Positions 1 through 6,131 of a stretch of 14,659 bases of DNA are shown here, piece after piece; within the stretch, counting starts at the first letter, position 1, and the number at the start of each line of letters is the position of its first letter. The position numbers were made by a program, and so were the translations under genes. The stretch is from Planctomycetota bacterium (GTDB lineage Bacteria > Planctomycetota > JAJSAM01): NCBI GenBank assembly GCA_029932425.1, contig JAOZQC010000025.1:1-14659 (forward strand). The letters run 5' to 3'. Below the pieces are notes generated by a model. The model was not told the DNA's origin, searched no databases, and worked only from the letters and a program-made list of their open reading frames with translations.

Positions 1-3
1 AGG

Positions 4-53
4 ACAGCGCGGGCGTGCCCGTCGCAGTTGGGCTGCGGGCATGCCCGCGCTGT
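4..53. repeat. Nested inverted repeat (REP-like palindrome)
   Basis: Positions 4-21 pair with 36-53 to form an 18-bp stem with a single G.T mismatch (15 with 42). The right arm also lies in a perfect 14-bp palindrome, GCGGGCATGCCCGC, at 35-48, and the left arm holds a near copy. The element can therefore fold as one long hairpin or as two small ones. It lies about 120 bp beyond the 3' end of rnpB. It may be a repetitive extragenic palindrome or a bidirectional transcription stop. No T-tract is visible on the plus-strand side, and the minus-strand side is cut by the window edge. Confidence 0.6.
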
Positions 54-176
54 GAAGGAACCATACGGAGGCGGGGAAGCGTGACCCCCGGTCCGCGGTT
101 TCGCCGCCGCCGGGCTCTCGCCGTCCCTCCCCCGCCGAGCGGGGCCCGCGGGACACACGCCGCGCCGTGGGAAGTG

Positions 177-576
177 CCGGAGCGGACCTGTAAGCCGGGT
201 CCTGTGGGGCGGTTTACGGGTCTCCCCTTCGTCCCGCCCGGCGGCCATTCCTCTGCGACGGACGTCGCCGTCCGCCTGAAACGACCTACCCGGAGGTCGA
301 GCGGCGCGGGCCACGCCATCCCTCCCTATTCGGTCTTTCACCGGGTGGGGTTTGCCGTGCCCGGCGTGTCACCACGCCGGCGGTGAGCTCTTACCTCGCC
401 GTTTCACCCTTGCCTGTGCCCGGCGCCCCGCGGGACACCGGGCCATCGGCGGTCTGTTCTCTGTGGCACTTTCCCTGGCCTCGCGGCCGGTGGGCGTTAC
501 CCACCACCCTGCCCTGTGGTGCCCGGACTTTCCTCGACGGCCCGAGGGCCGCCGCGGCCGCCCGGTCCGCTCCGGC
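177..576 (-). ncRNA. rnpB: RNase P RNA, bacterial type A
   Basis: This is the catalytic RNA of ribonuclease P, which trims the 5' leader from pre-tRNAs together with the RnpA protein. Read on the minus strand, the conserved blocks come in the right order: GGAAAGTCCGGGC (P4 5' side) within 521-535, an ACAGA-containing block near 450-465, GGTAAGAGCTCACC at 382-395, GGCAAACCCC at 347-356, AGAGGAATGGCCGCC at 240-254, and the 3' ACAGGACCCGGCTTACAGGTC region at 185-205 (20-base core seen). The ends form a perfect 12-bp P1 helix between 564-575 and 177-188, which fixes the limits to within a few bases. The length of about 400 nt is normal. It is divergent from rho. Confidence 0.95.
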
Positions 577-582
577 GGGGAC

Positions 583-588
583 ATGATA
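583..588 (-). promoter_or_regulatory. Probable -10 box of the rnpB promoter
   Basis: On the minus strand, TATCAT sits 7-8 bases upstream of the first P1 base at 575-576, the distance expected between a -10 box and a start site. The best -35 candidates, near 605-611, match the sigma-70 consensus poorly. The call therefore rests on the -10 box and its position. Confidence 0.4.
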
Positions 589-613
589 CCATGACGAATG
601 TGCCCGGAACTCC

Positions 614-642
614 TTGCCCGGCCCCCCGACTTGGGATAGCAT
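614..642 (+). promoter_or_regulatory. Candidate sigma-70-type promoter for rho
   Basis: TTGCCC at 614-619 (4 of 6 to the -35 consensus) and TAGCAT at 637-642 (4 of 6 to the -10 consensus) are separated by exactly 17 bp. A start near 649 would give rho a leader of about 160 nt, long enough for leader control. In this GC-rich background such a pair can occur by chance. Confidence 0.35.
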
Positions 643-676
643 CCGGTCGAGGAGCATCTCCGAGCCCGTGCCGGAG

Positions 677-710
677 GCGGCGTGAGCGCCGCGATCACGT
701 GAACGTGGTC
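677..710 (+). promoter_or_regulatory. Tandem hairpins in the rho leader
   Basis: Two adjacent stem-loops lie between the candidate promoter and rho. The first pairs GCGGCG (677-682) with CGCCGC (687-692) around TGAG. The second pairs GATCACG (693-699) with CGTGGTC (704-710), one G.T pair, around TGAA. A pyrimidine-rich stretch with a TTTT run follows (711-740). Rho genes in other bacteria are controlled by early termination in the leader. A similar role here is an inference from position and structure. Confidence 0.4.
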
Positions 711-809
711 CCCTCGCTCCCTTTTCGCATTCTTCTCCCGGCCTGACCCGATTCGGCGCCTTGCCGACCGCCGCGGCCGGGGACACCTTCTTCGGGGAAG
801 GAACCGAAC

Positions 810-2021
810 GTGGGGAACAGACCCAAGTCGAGATCGAGGTCCCGATCCCGTTCCCGGTCCCGGTCGAGATCCCGCTCCCGCCCCCAGGGCGAGCGTCCGC
901 CGCGCGGCGAGCTCACGGACACCGAGGGCGTGCTGGAGATCATCCCGGACGGGTACGGTTTCCTCCGGAAGGCGGAGCACAGCTACCTCGCCAGCTCGGA
1001 CGACATCTACGTGCCCGCCGGCCTGCTCCGGCGCACCGGTCTCAAGCAGGGCACGTACGTCAAGGGGAAGGTGGCTCCCCCGCGCAAGCCGGGCCAGCGG
1101 CCCTCCCTGGCGAAGGTGGAGGAGGCGGACGGCGCCGACCTGGAGACCTACCGGGCCCGGACCCCGTTCAAGAACCTCACCACCATCGATCCCAACGAGT
1201 GGCTCCGGCTGGAAGGGGACAATCCGGACCCCACCCTGCGGGTCATCGATCTCCTCTGCCCCATCGGCAAGGGGCAGCGCTGCCTCATCGTCTCCCCGCC
1301 GCGCGCGGGCAAGACGATCATGCTCCAGCGGATCGGCAACTCCATCAACGTGAACTACCCGGAGATCAAGGTCTTCGTCCTCCTCATCAACGAGCGGCCG
1401 GAAGAGGTCACCGAGATGCGCCGCACCATCCGCGGCGAGGTGATCTCCTCCTCCCTGGACGACCTGGCCCCCCAGCACATCAAGGTGGCGGAGATGACCC
1501 TCGCCCGGGCCCAGCGCCTGGTGGAGGCGGGAGAGGACGTCCTCGTCCTCGTGGACTCCCTGACCCGCATGGCCCGCGCCTACAACATGGAGATCGAGTC
1601 CAGCGGCCGCACGCTCTCCGGGGGCGTGGACTCCCGGGCCCTGGAACGCCCCAAGGCGCACTTCGGCTCGGCCCGCAAAGTGGAGAACGGCGGCTCCCTC
1701 ACCATCGTGGCCACCTCCCTCGTGGACACCGGGAGCCGCATGGACCAGGTCATCTTCGAGGAGTTCAAGGGCACGGGGAACTGCGAGATCGTTCTCTCCC
1801 GCGAGCTGGCCGACCGGCGGATCTTCCCCGCCATCGACGTGAGCAAGTCGGGCACGAGGAAGGAGGAGAAGCTCCTCCCCCCGGAGGTCCTGAAGCGCAC
1901 GTGGGTCCTCCGCCGCGTCCTCGCCAAGATGAAGGTCATCGAGAGCATGGAGCTCCTCGTGAAGAAGCTCGAGGACACGCCGAACAACGCCACCTTCCTC
2001 CACGCCTTCCGGACGGAGTAG
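810..2021 (+). CDS. rho: Transcription termination factor Rho with N-terminal Ser-Arg repeat
   Basis: Hexameric RNA helicase that binds C-rich nascent RNA and uses ATP to end transcription. The 403-residue product holds the primary RNA-binding fold with DGYGFLR (about residues 48-54), Walker A PPRAGKT (Lys168), LLINERPEEVTEM (N194-E195-R196), Walker B LVLVDSLTR, the Q-loop region with LSGGVDSRALERP, and the secondary-site/R-loop GTGNCEIVLSRELADRR and SGTRKEE. The start is GTG at 810, with GGGGAAGGA just upstream. The usual helical Rho N-terminal domain is missing. Residues 7-24 are instead nine Ser-Arg dipeptides, followed by a short Pro/Arg linker and the RNA-binding fold. The position equal to E. 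coli Asp210, in the bicyclomycin pocket, is Asn194. The gene is monocistronic between rnpB (divergent) and a convergent lipoprotein gene. Its identity is secure; the role of the SR segment is unknown. Confidence 0.97.
   Translation: MGNRPKSRSRSRSRSRSRSRSRSRPQGERPPRGELTDTEGVLEIIPDGYGFLRKAEHSYLASSDDIYVPAGLLRRTGLKQGTYVKGKVAPPRKPGQRPSLAKVEEADGADLETYRARTPFKNLTTIDPNEWLRLEGDNPDPTLRVIDLLCPIGKGQRCLIVSPPRAGKTIMLQRIGNSINVNYPEIKVFVLLINERPEEVTEMRRTIRGEVISSSLDDLAPQHIKVAEMTLARAQRLVEAGEDVLVLVDSLTRMARAYNMEIESSGRTLSGGVDSRALERPKAHFGSARKVENGGSLTIVATSLVDTGSRMDQVIFEEFKGTGNCEIVLSRELADRRIFPAIDVSKSGTRKEEKLLPPEVLKRTWVLRRVLAKMKVIESMELLVKKLEDTPNNATFLHAFRTE
828..881 (+). repeat. Nine-copy Ser-Arg coding repeat in rho
   Basis: The in-frame hexanucleotide repeat encodes Ser-Arg nine times (residues 7-24 of Rho). 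The copies are not identical in DNA. Serine uses TCG and TCC, and arginine uses all six codons (AGA, AGG, CGA, CGT, CGG, CGC). This codon scatter, in a genome that otherwise prefers CGC/CGG, means the dipeptide is kept while the DNA drifts, unlike a fresh slippage expansion. Confidence 0.9.
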
Positions 2022-2388
2022 CCTGCAAAACTGGGGTACGGCCCCATGGCCTGCAAGTCCGGGGCCAGGCCTCCCGCCGTCCCGCTCCCCCGCCCTTCCC
2101 TTTCGGGGTGGCGAACCCGAGCCGGCTCGTCTCCTCCCTCGTTCCGGATGCGCCTCGCGCGGAACCGGTTCCGGGCCCCGGACGCGAGGGAATCCGAAGA
2201 ACACAGCCGCCGCGCCCGGCGGCGCCGTTCCGGACGCACCGGTCGAGGCGGCCGTTCTCCCCGCCCAACCCTCCCGCGGCGGGGCGCGGCGGTCGCGGAA
2301 CCCGCAGCCTCGAGGGCGGTGAGAGGAGATGGACCGGCGCTCGGCGGCGTTCCGGGAGAATGAAAAAGTCGTGCCTGTCAGCGATGTT
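2022..2388. other. Structured gap between convergent rho and lipoprotein gene
   Basis: No convincing gene lies here. The stretch is rich in inverted repeats that could stop transcription from both sides: TGGGG/CCCCA around 2033-2046; CCTCGCG (2153-2159) with CGCGAGG (2183-2189), enclosing the 12-bp palindrome GGAACCGGTTCC; and GCCGCC (2206-2211) with GGCGGC (2218-2223). The octamer GCCTGCAA occurs at 2022-2029 and again near 2049-2056. None of the stems has a strong T-tract. Confidence 0.5.
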
Positions 2389-3378
2389 TCATTTATCGGG
2401 CTTGAGGGCCAGGGCGGCGTCGAACTCCGGGACGATGATCTTCTTCAGGCCCCGGGCGGGGTTCTTTACCTTCCCGCTCCTCTCGAGCTTCTTCTTCGCG
2501 GAGAGGAGTTTCTTCCGCGCCTTCAGCAGGAACTTCTTCGCGGCCGCGGGTCCCGTCTTCCCGCTCCTCTTCCCGGAGGCGCCCGCCAGGATCTCGTCGA
2601 CCTTGGCCAGGGCCGCATCCAGGCTTTCCCGGGAGTCCGCCAGCAAGGCCACGGCCGCCGTCGGGTTCGGAGTCTCGCCGTCCACCCCGTCGAACGCGTC
2701 CACCTGCGCATCCACGGCCTGGAAGATCTTCGCCACCGCCTCGTCCTCGGCGGAGGGGGCGGGGGGCATTCCGTTCTCCGCCACCCGGAAGTGATCGAAC
2801 CCGATCCGGTCCTGCTTCTCGATGTGGAACACCCCCACCGTGGGCCGCACGGGAAGCATCTGGCCCGTGACGTCGATCTCCGCCAGGAGATCGTAGGAAG
2901 CGCCGGTGCCGTGCGGGCGGGAGTAGTAGCGGAGCTTCGACCCGTCATGCTCGATCGCCACGTCGACCTTCCTCACCCCGGGGTAGAACTTCGACCCGTG
3001 GGTGCCCGGGGCGCTCAGGTGGCTCGCGGCGAAGACGTTGAGTCCCCCCGACACGTACTGGGCGGAGATGCCGTAGAACTGGAGCGGGCTCGAGCCCACC
3101 GCGTCCAGCTCCGACCCGAAGGTGCCCGTGGAGGAGGCCTCGCCCCCGTACACCCCGTAGGTCACCTCCCAGCGGAACGGAGGCCAGAGGTTCCTCTTCA
3201 ACAGGATGAAGCCGGACCCGGGTGCCCTGCCCCGGACCTGCACCCCCAGGTAATGGTCGTTCCCCACACGCTTCTGGGACCAGCGGAGGTTGCTTCCCCC
3301 CTTCTTTCCCAGACTCGTCACGCACCCCGTGGCCAGAACGAGGAGCGCGAGCAGAACCACCGGCACCACTCTCTTCAT
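2389..3378 (-). CDS. Predicted lipoprotein with beta-sandwich domain and Lys-rich tail
   Basis: The 329-residue product starts with a lipoprotein-type signal: positive N-terminus, hydrophobic core (residues 4-16) and ATGC with Cys19 as the likely lipidated residue. Residues about 30-200 alternate hydrophobic strands and end in GVFHIEKQDRIGFDHFRVA, a pattern of concanavalin-like/LamG-type sandwiches such as the DUF1080 group. No catalytic residues can be assigned. Residues 210-265 are helical. Residues 270-314 are very rich in Lys, Ala and Arg and could touch nucleic acid, polyanionic envelope polymers or peptidoglycan. AAGGAGGTCCTC precedes the ATG at 3378. The gene lies 68 bp downstream of rsmG on the same strand, so it may end the operon or have its own promoter. 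It faces rho tail to tail. Function unknown. Confidence 0.8.
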   Translation of the reverse strand: MKRVVPVVLLALLVLATGCVTSLGKKGGSNLRWSQKRVGNDHYLGVQVRGRAPGSGFILLKRNLWPPFRWEVTYGVYGGEASSTGTFGSELDAVGSSPLQFYGISAQYVSGGLNVFAASHLSAPGTHGSKFYPGVRKVDVAIEHDGSKLRYYSRPHGTGASYDLLAEIDVTGQMLPVRPTVGVFHIEKQDRIGFDHFRVAENGMPPAPSAEDEAVAKIFQAVDAQVDAFDGVDGETPNPTAAVALLADSRESLDAALAKVDEILAGASGKRSGKTGPAAAKKFLLKARKKLLSAKKKLERSGKVKNPARGLKKIIVPEFDAALALKPDK

Positions 3379-3446
3379 GAGGACCTCCTTCCTTGATCTC
3401 GGCCCGACCGGACCGCCTCTCCCCGGGCGGATGCCGCGAGATCAGG

Positions 3447-4196
3447 CTACCTTCCGCCGGGAGGCTCCGCAAGCCCCCGGCCCGGGCGGCGGGGGGTCGG
3501 AGACCGCGCCGGATCCCGCCGTGCGAGGACCACGAGCCGGGGGGAGAGGTCTTCGATGCGGGGCCGGGCGATCCCCACCCGGTGGAGCCCGGCACGCGCC
3601 GCCACCCCGTCCCCCTTCCGGATCTCCTCCTCCGAGAGCTCCGGCCCCTTGTAGAGGACGAGCCACCCTCCCGGGGCGAGGAGCGCGGCCGCTTCCCGCA
3701 CCACGCCGGCCACGGAGCCCACGGCCCGCGAGGTGACGAGGAGAAAGGCCCCGGCCAGGCCGGGGTCCCGGTGCGCCAGCTCGCGGCCGCGCCCCTTCAC
3801 CACGGTGACCCGCGCCAGGCCGAGCTCGCGCACCGCGCCTCTCAGGAACCCCGCCTTCCTCCCCCGGGAGTCCACGAGAGTGGTCCGGAGGTCGGGCCGG
3901 GCCACCGCCACCGGGATCCCCGGGAATCCCGCCCCCGTTCCGAGATCGAGGTACCGCGCATCCTCCGGCACCTCGAGACCCAGCTCCCGGAGACCGGGGA
4001 AGAGGGCGAGCGAGCCGAGGTAGAGCTTCCCCACCGCCTCCGCAGGGTCCGTGATCCGGGTGAGGTTCGTCCGGCGGTTCGCGGCGAGTACCAGCCCGTA
4101 GTGCCTCCGCAGGATCTCGGCTCCCGCCTCCCCCAGGGGGACGCCGATCGCCTCCGCCCGCCGGGCGAGGTGCGCGAAGGGGTCCGGGGCCGCCAC
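3447..4196 (-). CDS. rsmG: 16S rRNA (guanine-527 N7)-methyltransferase RsmG
   Basis: This S-adenosylmethionine-dependent enzyme (GidB) makes m7G527 in 16S rRNA. Seen in the protein: the family opening HYGLVLAANRRTNLTRITDP, the SAM-binding loop YLDLGTGAGFPGIPVAVARP, the acidic strand end TLVDSRGRKAGFL, the TSRAVGSV motif, and the late strand LLAPGGWLVLYKGPE. A basic tail of about 20 residues extends past the family core. The GTG start at 4196 gives 249 residues but leaves the AAGGA only one base away. A TTG at 4205 overlaps the upstream TGA as TTGA and would couple translation to the redoxin gene, so the exact start is uncertain. rsmG often sits beside mnmG near the origin; here it is inside an operon of exported proteins. 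Confidence 0.93.
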   Translation of the reverse strand: MAAPDPFAHLARRAEAIGVPLGEAGAEILRRHYGLVLAANRRTNLTRITDPAEAVGKLYLGSLALFPGLRELGLEVPEDARYLDLGTGAGFPGIPVAVARPDLRTTLVDSRGRKAGFLRGAVRELGLARVTVVKGRGRELAHRDPGLAGAFLLVTSRAVGSVAGVVREAAALLAPGGWLVLYKGPELSEEEIRKGDGVAARAGLHRVGIARPRIEDLSPRLVVLARRDPARSPTPRRPGRGLAEPPGGR

Positions 4197-4201
4197 GTCC
4201 T

Positions 4202-5401
4202 TCAACGGTCGCGGCCGGGTCGGACGCGGGGCCCCATCCGGCGCCGGATCCGGTCCAGCTCCCGGAGCTGTTCCTCGGTGAGAATGCTCTCGAGCTCCTT
4301 CCGGAGCTGCCGGCGGAGATCCTCGAAGGCCGCCCGGGCCGCCTTCCGCTCCCCGGACTCCATGAGCCTGCGGGCGTCGGCCTCCCGCTTCTTCAGGCGG
4401 GCCATCGCCTCTTCCAGGGCCTTCTTCTGGTCCTCCGTGAGCGTGAGACGCCGCTCGATGAACTCCCGCTGGACGTCGAAGAAGTCCCGGCCCCGGCGAT
4501 CGATCCGCCGGGGAGATCCGAAGGGTCCCCGGCCCATGCGCTCCAGGCGCCGCACCAGGTCGCCGAGCCGGGCCCGGGCGGGGCCCCTCGCCGTCTCCCG
4601 GGCCTTCCGCAGATGGGGGAGCGCCCCGCGACCGAGGGCGAGGATCGCGGCCTCCGCGGAGCGCCGCACCAGCTCGTCCCCGCTCCCGAGAGAGGAGAGG
4701 AGCTTCCCCAGCCAGGCGAGGGCCTCGTCGGAAAGCGGCGGCACCCCGCCCGCCGCCGCGGCTCCGGGAGGCGGAGCCCCGGGCTTCGGCCGCCCGGGCG
4801 ATGCGGACTCCGGCTTCCCCGGCTTCCGCCCTCCCCCCTCCGGCGCGCGCCACCGGATCGTGCAACCCGCGGGGATCGTACGGCCCGTGAGCACCGCGTC
4901 CCCCCCCAGCACCGCCTCGAGAACCGGGGAGAGTCCCGCGAGGTTCCCCCGGTAGCGGAGGATCCCGGACGTGTCGAAGAGGTAGAAGGTGGGCGTCACC
5001 TCCGCGCCCAGCGCCCTCGCCAGCCGGCCCCCGGGGTCGATCCGCAGCCGGTGCTCGAGCCCCGCTTGCTTCCCATAGGCGGCCAGGCCCTCGGCCGTCT
5101 CGCCTGCACCGGGGTACACGGAGAGGAAGAGGGCGCCCTTCGCCTTCCGCACCAGCCCCGGGAGCTTCCCGTCCGCCCGCCGGCTGTAGGGGCAGGTGGT
5201 GCTGGTGACGTCGATCACCACCGCCTTCACCCCGGGGGCGGCCAGGATCGCGGAGAGCCTCGTCCCCTCCCCCGGACCCAGGGGGAGGAGGAGATCCGGC
5301 CCCGCCTCGCCCACCCGGGGGGCGCCTCCCGCGGCGGAGGGATCCGCACCCCCGAGGGCGGCGAGGAAGAGGACGAGGATGGGGAACGAGGGGCGCTTCA
5401 T
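4202..5401 (-). CDS. Exported redoxin-like protein fused to LTxxQ helical domain
   Basis: The 399-residue product has a signal peptide (about residues 1-24). A thioredoxin-fold redoxin domain follows (about 28-185), with VVIDVTSTTCPYSRRAD (Cys70), the cis-proline motif VTPTF (Pro137) and GILRYRGNL. The active site is CPYS, with one Cys instead of CxxC; a second Cys (Cys180) closes the domain, so a 1-Cys or distant 2-Cys mechanism is possible. A Pro/Gly linker (187-222) leads to a short HEAT-like helical pair (224-290). The C-terminal coiled region (305-390) holds two LTxxQ-type motifs, LTEDQ (321-325) and LTEEQ (374-378), as in Spy/CpxP-type periplasmic chaperones. It starts 20 bp after the upstream gene with CGGAGGAAGGG as ribosome binding site, and its TGA touches the rsmG start. 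It probably acts outside the cytoplasm in thiol redox or protein folding. Confidence 0.82.
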   Translation of the reverse strand: MKRPSFPILVLFLAALGGADPSAAGGAPRVGEAGPDLLLPLGPGEGTRLSAILAAPGVKAVVIDVTSTTCPYSRRADGKLPGLVRKAKGALFLSVYPGAGETAEGLAAYGKQAGLEHRLRIDPGGRLARALGAEVTPTFYLFDTSGILRYRGNLAGLSPVLEAVLGGDAVLTGRTIPAGCTIRWRAPEGGGRKPGKPESASPGRPKPGAPPPGAAAAGGVPPLSDEALAWLGKLLSSLGSGDELVRRSAEAAILALGRGALPHLRKARETARGPARARLGDLVRRLERMGRGPFGSPRRIDRRGRDFFDVQREFIERRLTLTEDQKKALEEAMARLKKREADARRLMESGERKAARAAFEDLRRQLRKELESILTEEQLRELDRIRRRMGPRVRPGRDR

Positions 5402-5421
5402 CGGTCTGCCCTTCCTCCGGG

Positions 5422-6093
5422 TCAGCGACGCCGCGAGGAGAACTGCTTGTTCACGTTGTTCATGATCCGGCGCGCCTTCCGGTAGCCCACTTCCTTCTTC
5501 AGGCGCTTCTCGAGGTCGTTCTTCAGCTCCTTCAGGACCTTGTAGTCCCGGTTCGACCAGGCCGACCAGGCCTCCTCGGCGAACCCGGAGAGCATCTCCT
5601 CCACCTTCTTCCGCTGCTCGTCCTCGAGCTCGACGCCCTCGAGCGCCCGGTCCACCGCCCGCTTCCGGGCCCGGCTGATCCAGTCGGCGCCCCCGCCTCC
5701 CCCCGGAGCCTCGCGGCGCTCCTTCGCGATCTTCTCGCGGACCTCCTGCTCCAGCTTCTTCCGGTCCGCCTCGGAGAGATCCTCGAGCTTCACGGGCTTC
5801 TTCGCCTCCTTCTCGAAGCTCCGGATGAGCTTCTCGATCTCGGCGAGGAGGGCGGCGTCGTGGTCCGGCCGGGCCTTCGCCCGGGCGACGAGAGCCTTCA
5901 GCTCCTTCAGGATCCGGCGGAGAGGGGTGGCCGGTTTCTTCCCGGGTTTCGCGGAGCCCTCCTTCGAACCCCGGTCCGGGCTCTCTCCTGCGTCCGGCGC
6001 CTTCCGGTCCGCCGGCCCCGGGTCCTCCCCCGCGAGACCGGGCGCCGAGCCGGCCAGCAAGAGGACCAGGAAAAGCGCGAAGCTGCGAATCAT
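5422..6093 (-). CDS. Exported coiled-coil protein, unknown function
   Basis: The 223-residue product starts at ATG 6093, with GGGAGGA six bases upstream. Residues 1-21 form a signal peptide (MIRSFALFLVLLLAG..., cut likely after Gly-Leu-Ala-Gly). A charged, disordered stretch follows (22-55), then long amphipathic helices rich in Lys and Glu (57-130), a Gly-rich break (130-136) and a second helical block (138-215). The second block contains LEDEQRKKVEEML at 156-168, which resembles the LTxxQ motif of the neighbouring redoxin protein. This suggests a related Spy/CpxP-like helical hairpin, but the match is short. It lies 38 bp after the upstream gene and 20 bp before the redoxin gene. There are no Cys or obvious catalytic residues. 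Confidence 0.75.
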   Translation of the reverse strand: MIRSFALFLVLLLAGSAPGLAGEDPGPADRKAPDAGESPDRGSKEGSAKPGKKPATPLRRILKELKALVARAKARPDHDAALLAEIEKLIRSFEKEAKKPVKLEDLSEADRKKLEQEVREKIAKERREAPGGGGGADWISRARKRAVDRALEGVELEDEQRKKVEEMLSGFAEEAWSAWSNRDYKVLKELKNDLEKRLKKEVGYRKARRIMNNVNKQFSSRRR

Positions 6094-6131
6094 GAGATTC
6101 CTCCCCCCGGCCCGAGGCCGGGTGCGGGCGA

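Noticed and set aside
828..881. Reading the Ser-Arg tract as a simple hexanucleotide slippage repeat
   Set aside because: The copies differ at the third and first codon positions and use all six Arg codons, which a recent expansion would not produce.
369..2204. Long minus-strand open frame of 611 codons covering rnpB and opposite rho
   Set aside because: It is a GC-rich shadow. The plus strand here encodes an unmistakable Rho and the lower part is RNase P RNA; the translated frame is His/Gly/Arg-rich without domains.
761..2794. Plus-strand open frame of 677 codons over rho and the next gap
   Set aside because: It is out of frame with rho and runs antisense into the lipoprotein gene; its composition is low-complexity Pro/Gly/Arg, as expected for a shifted frame in high-GC DNA.
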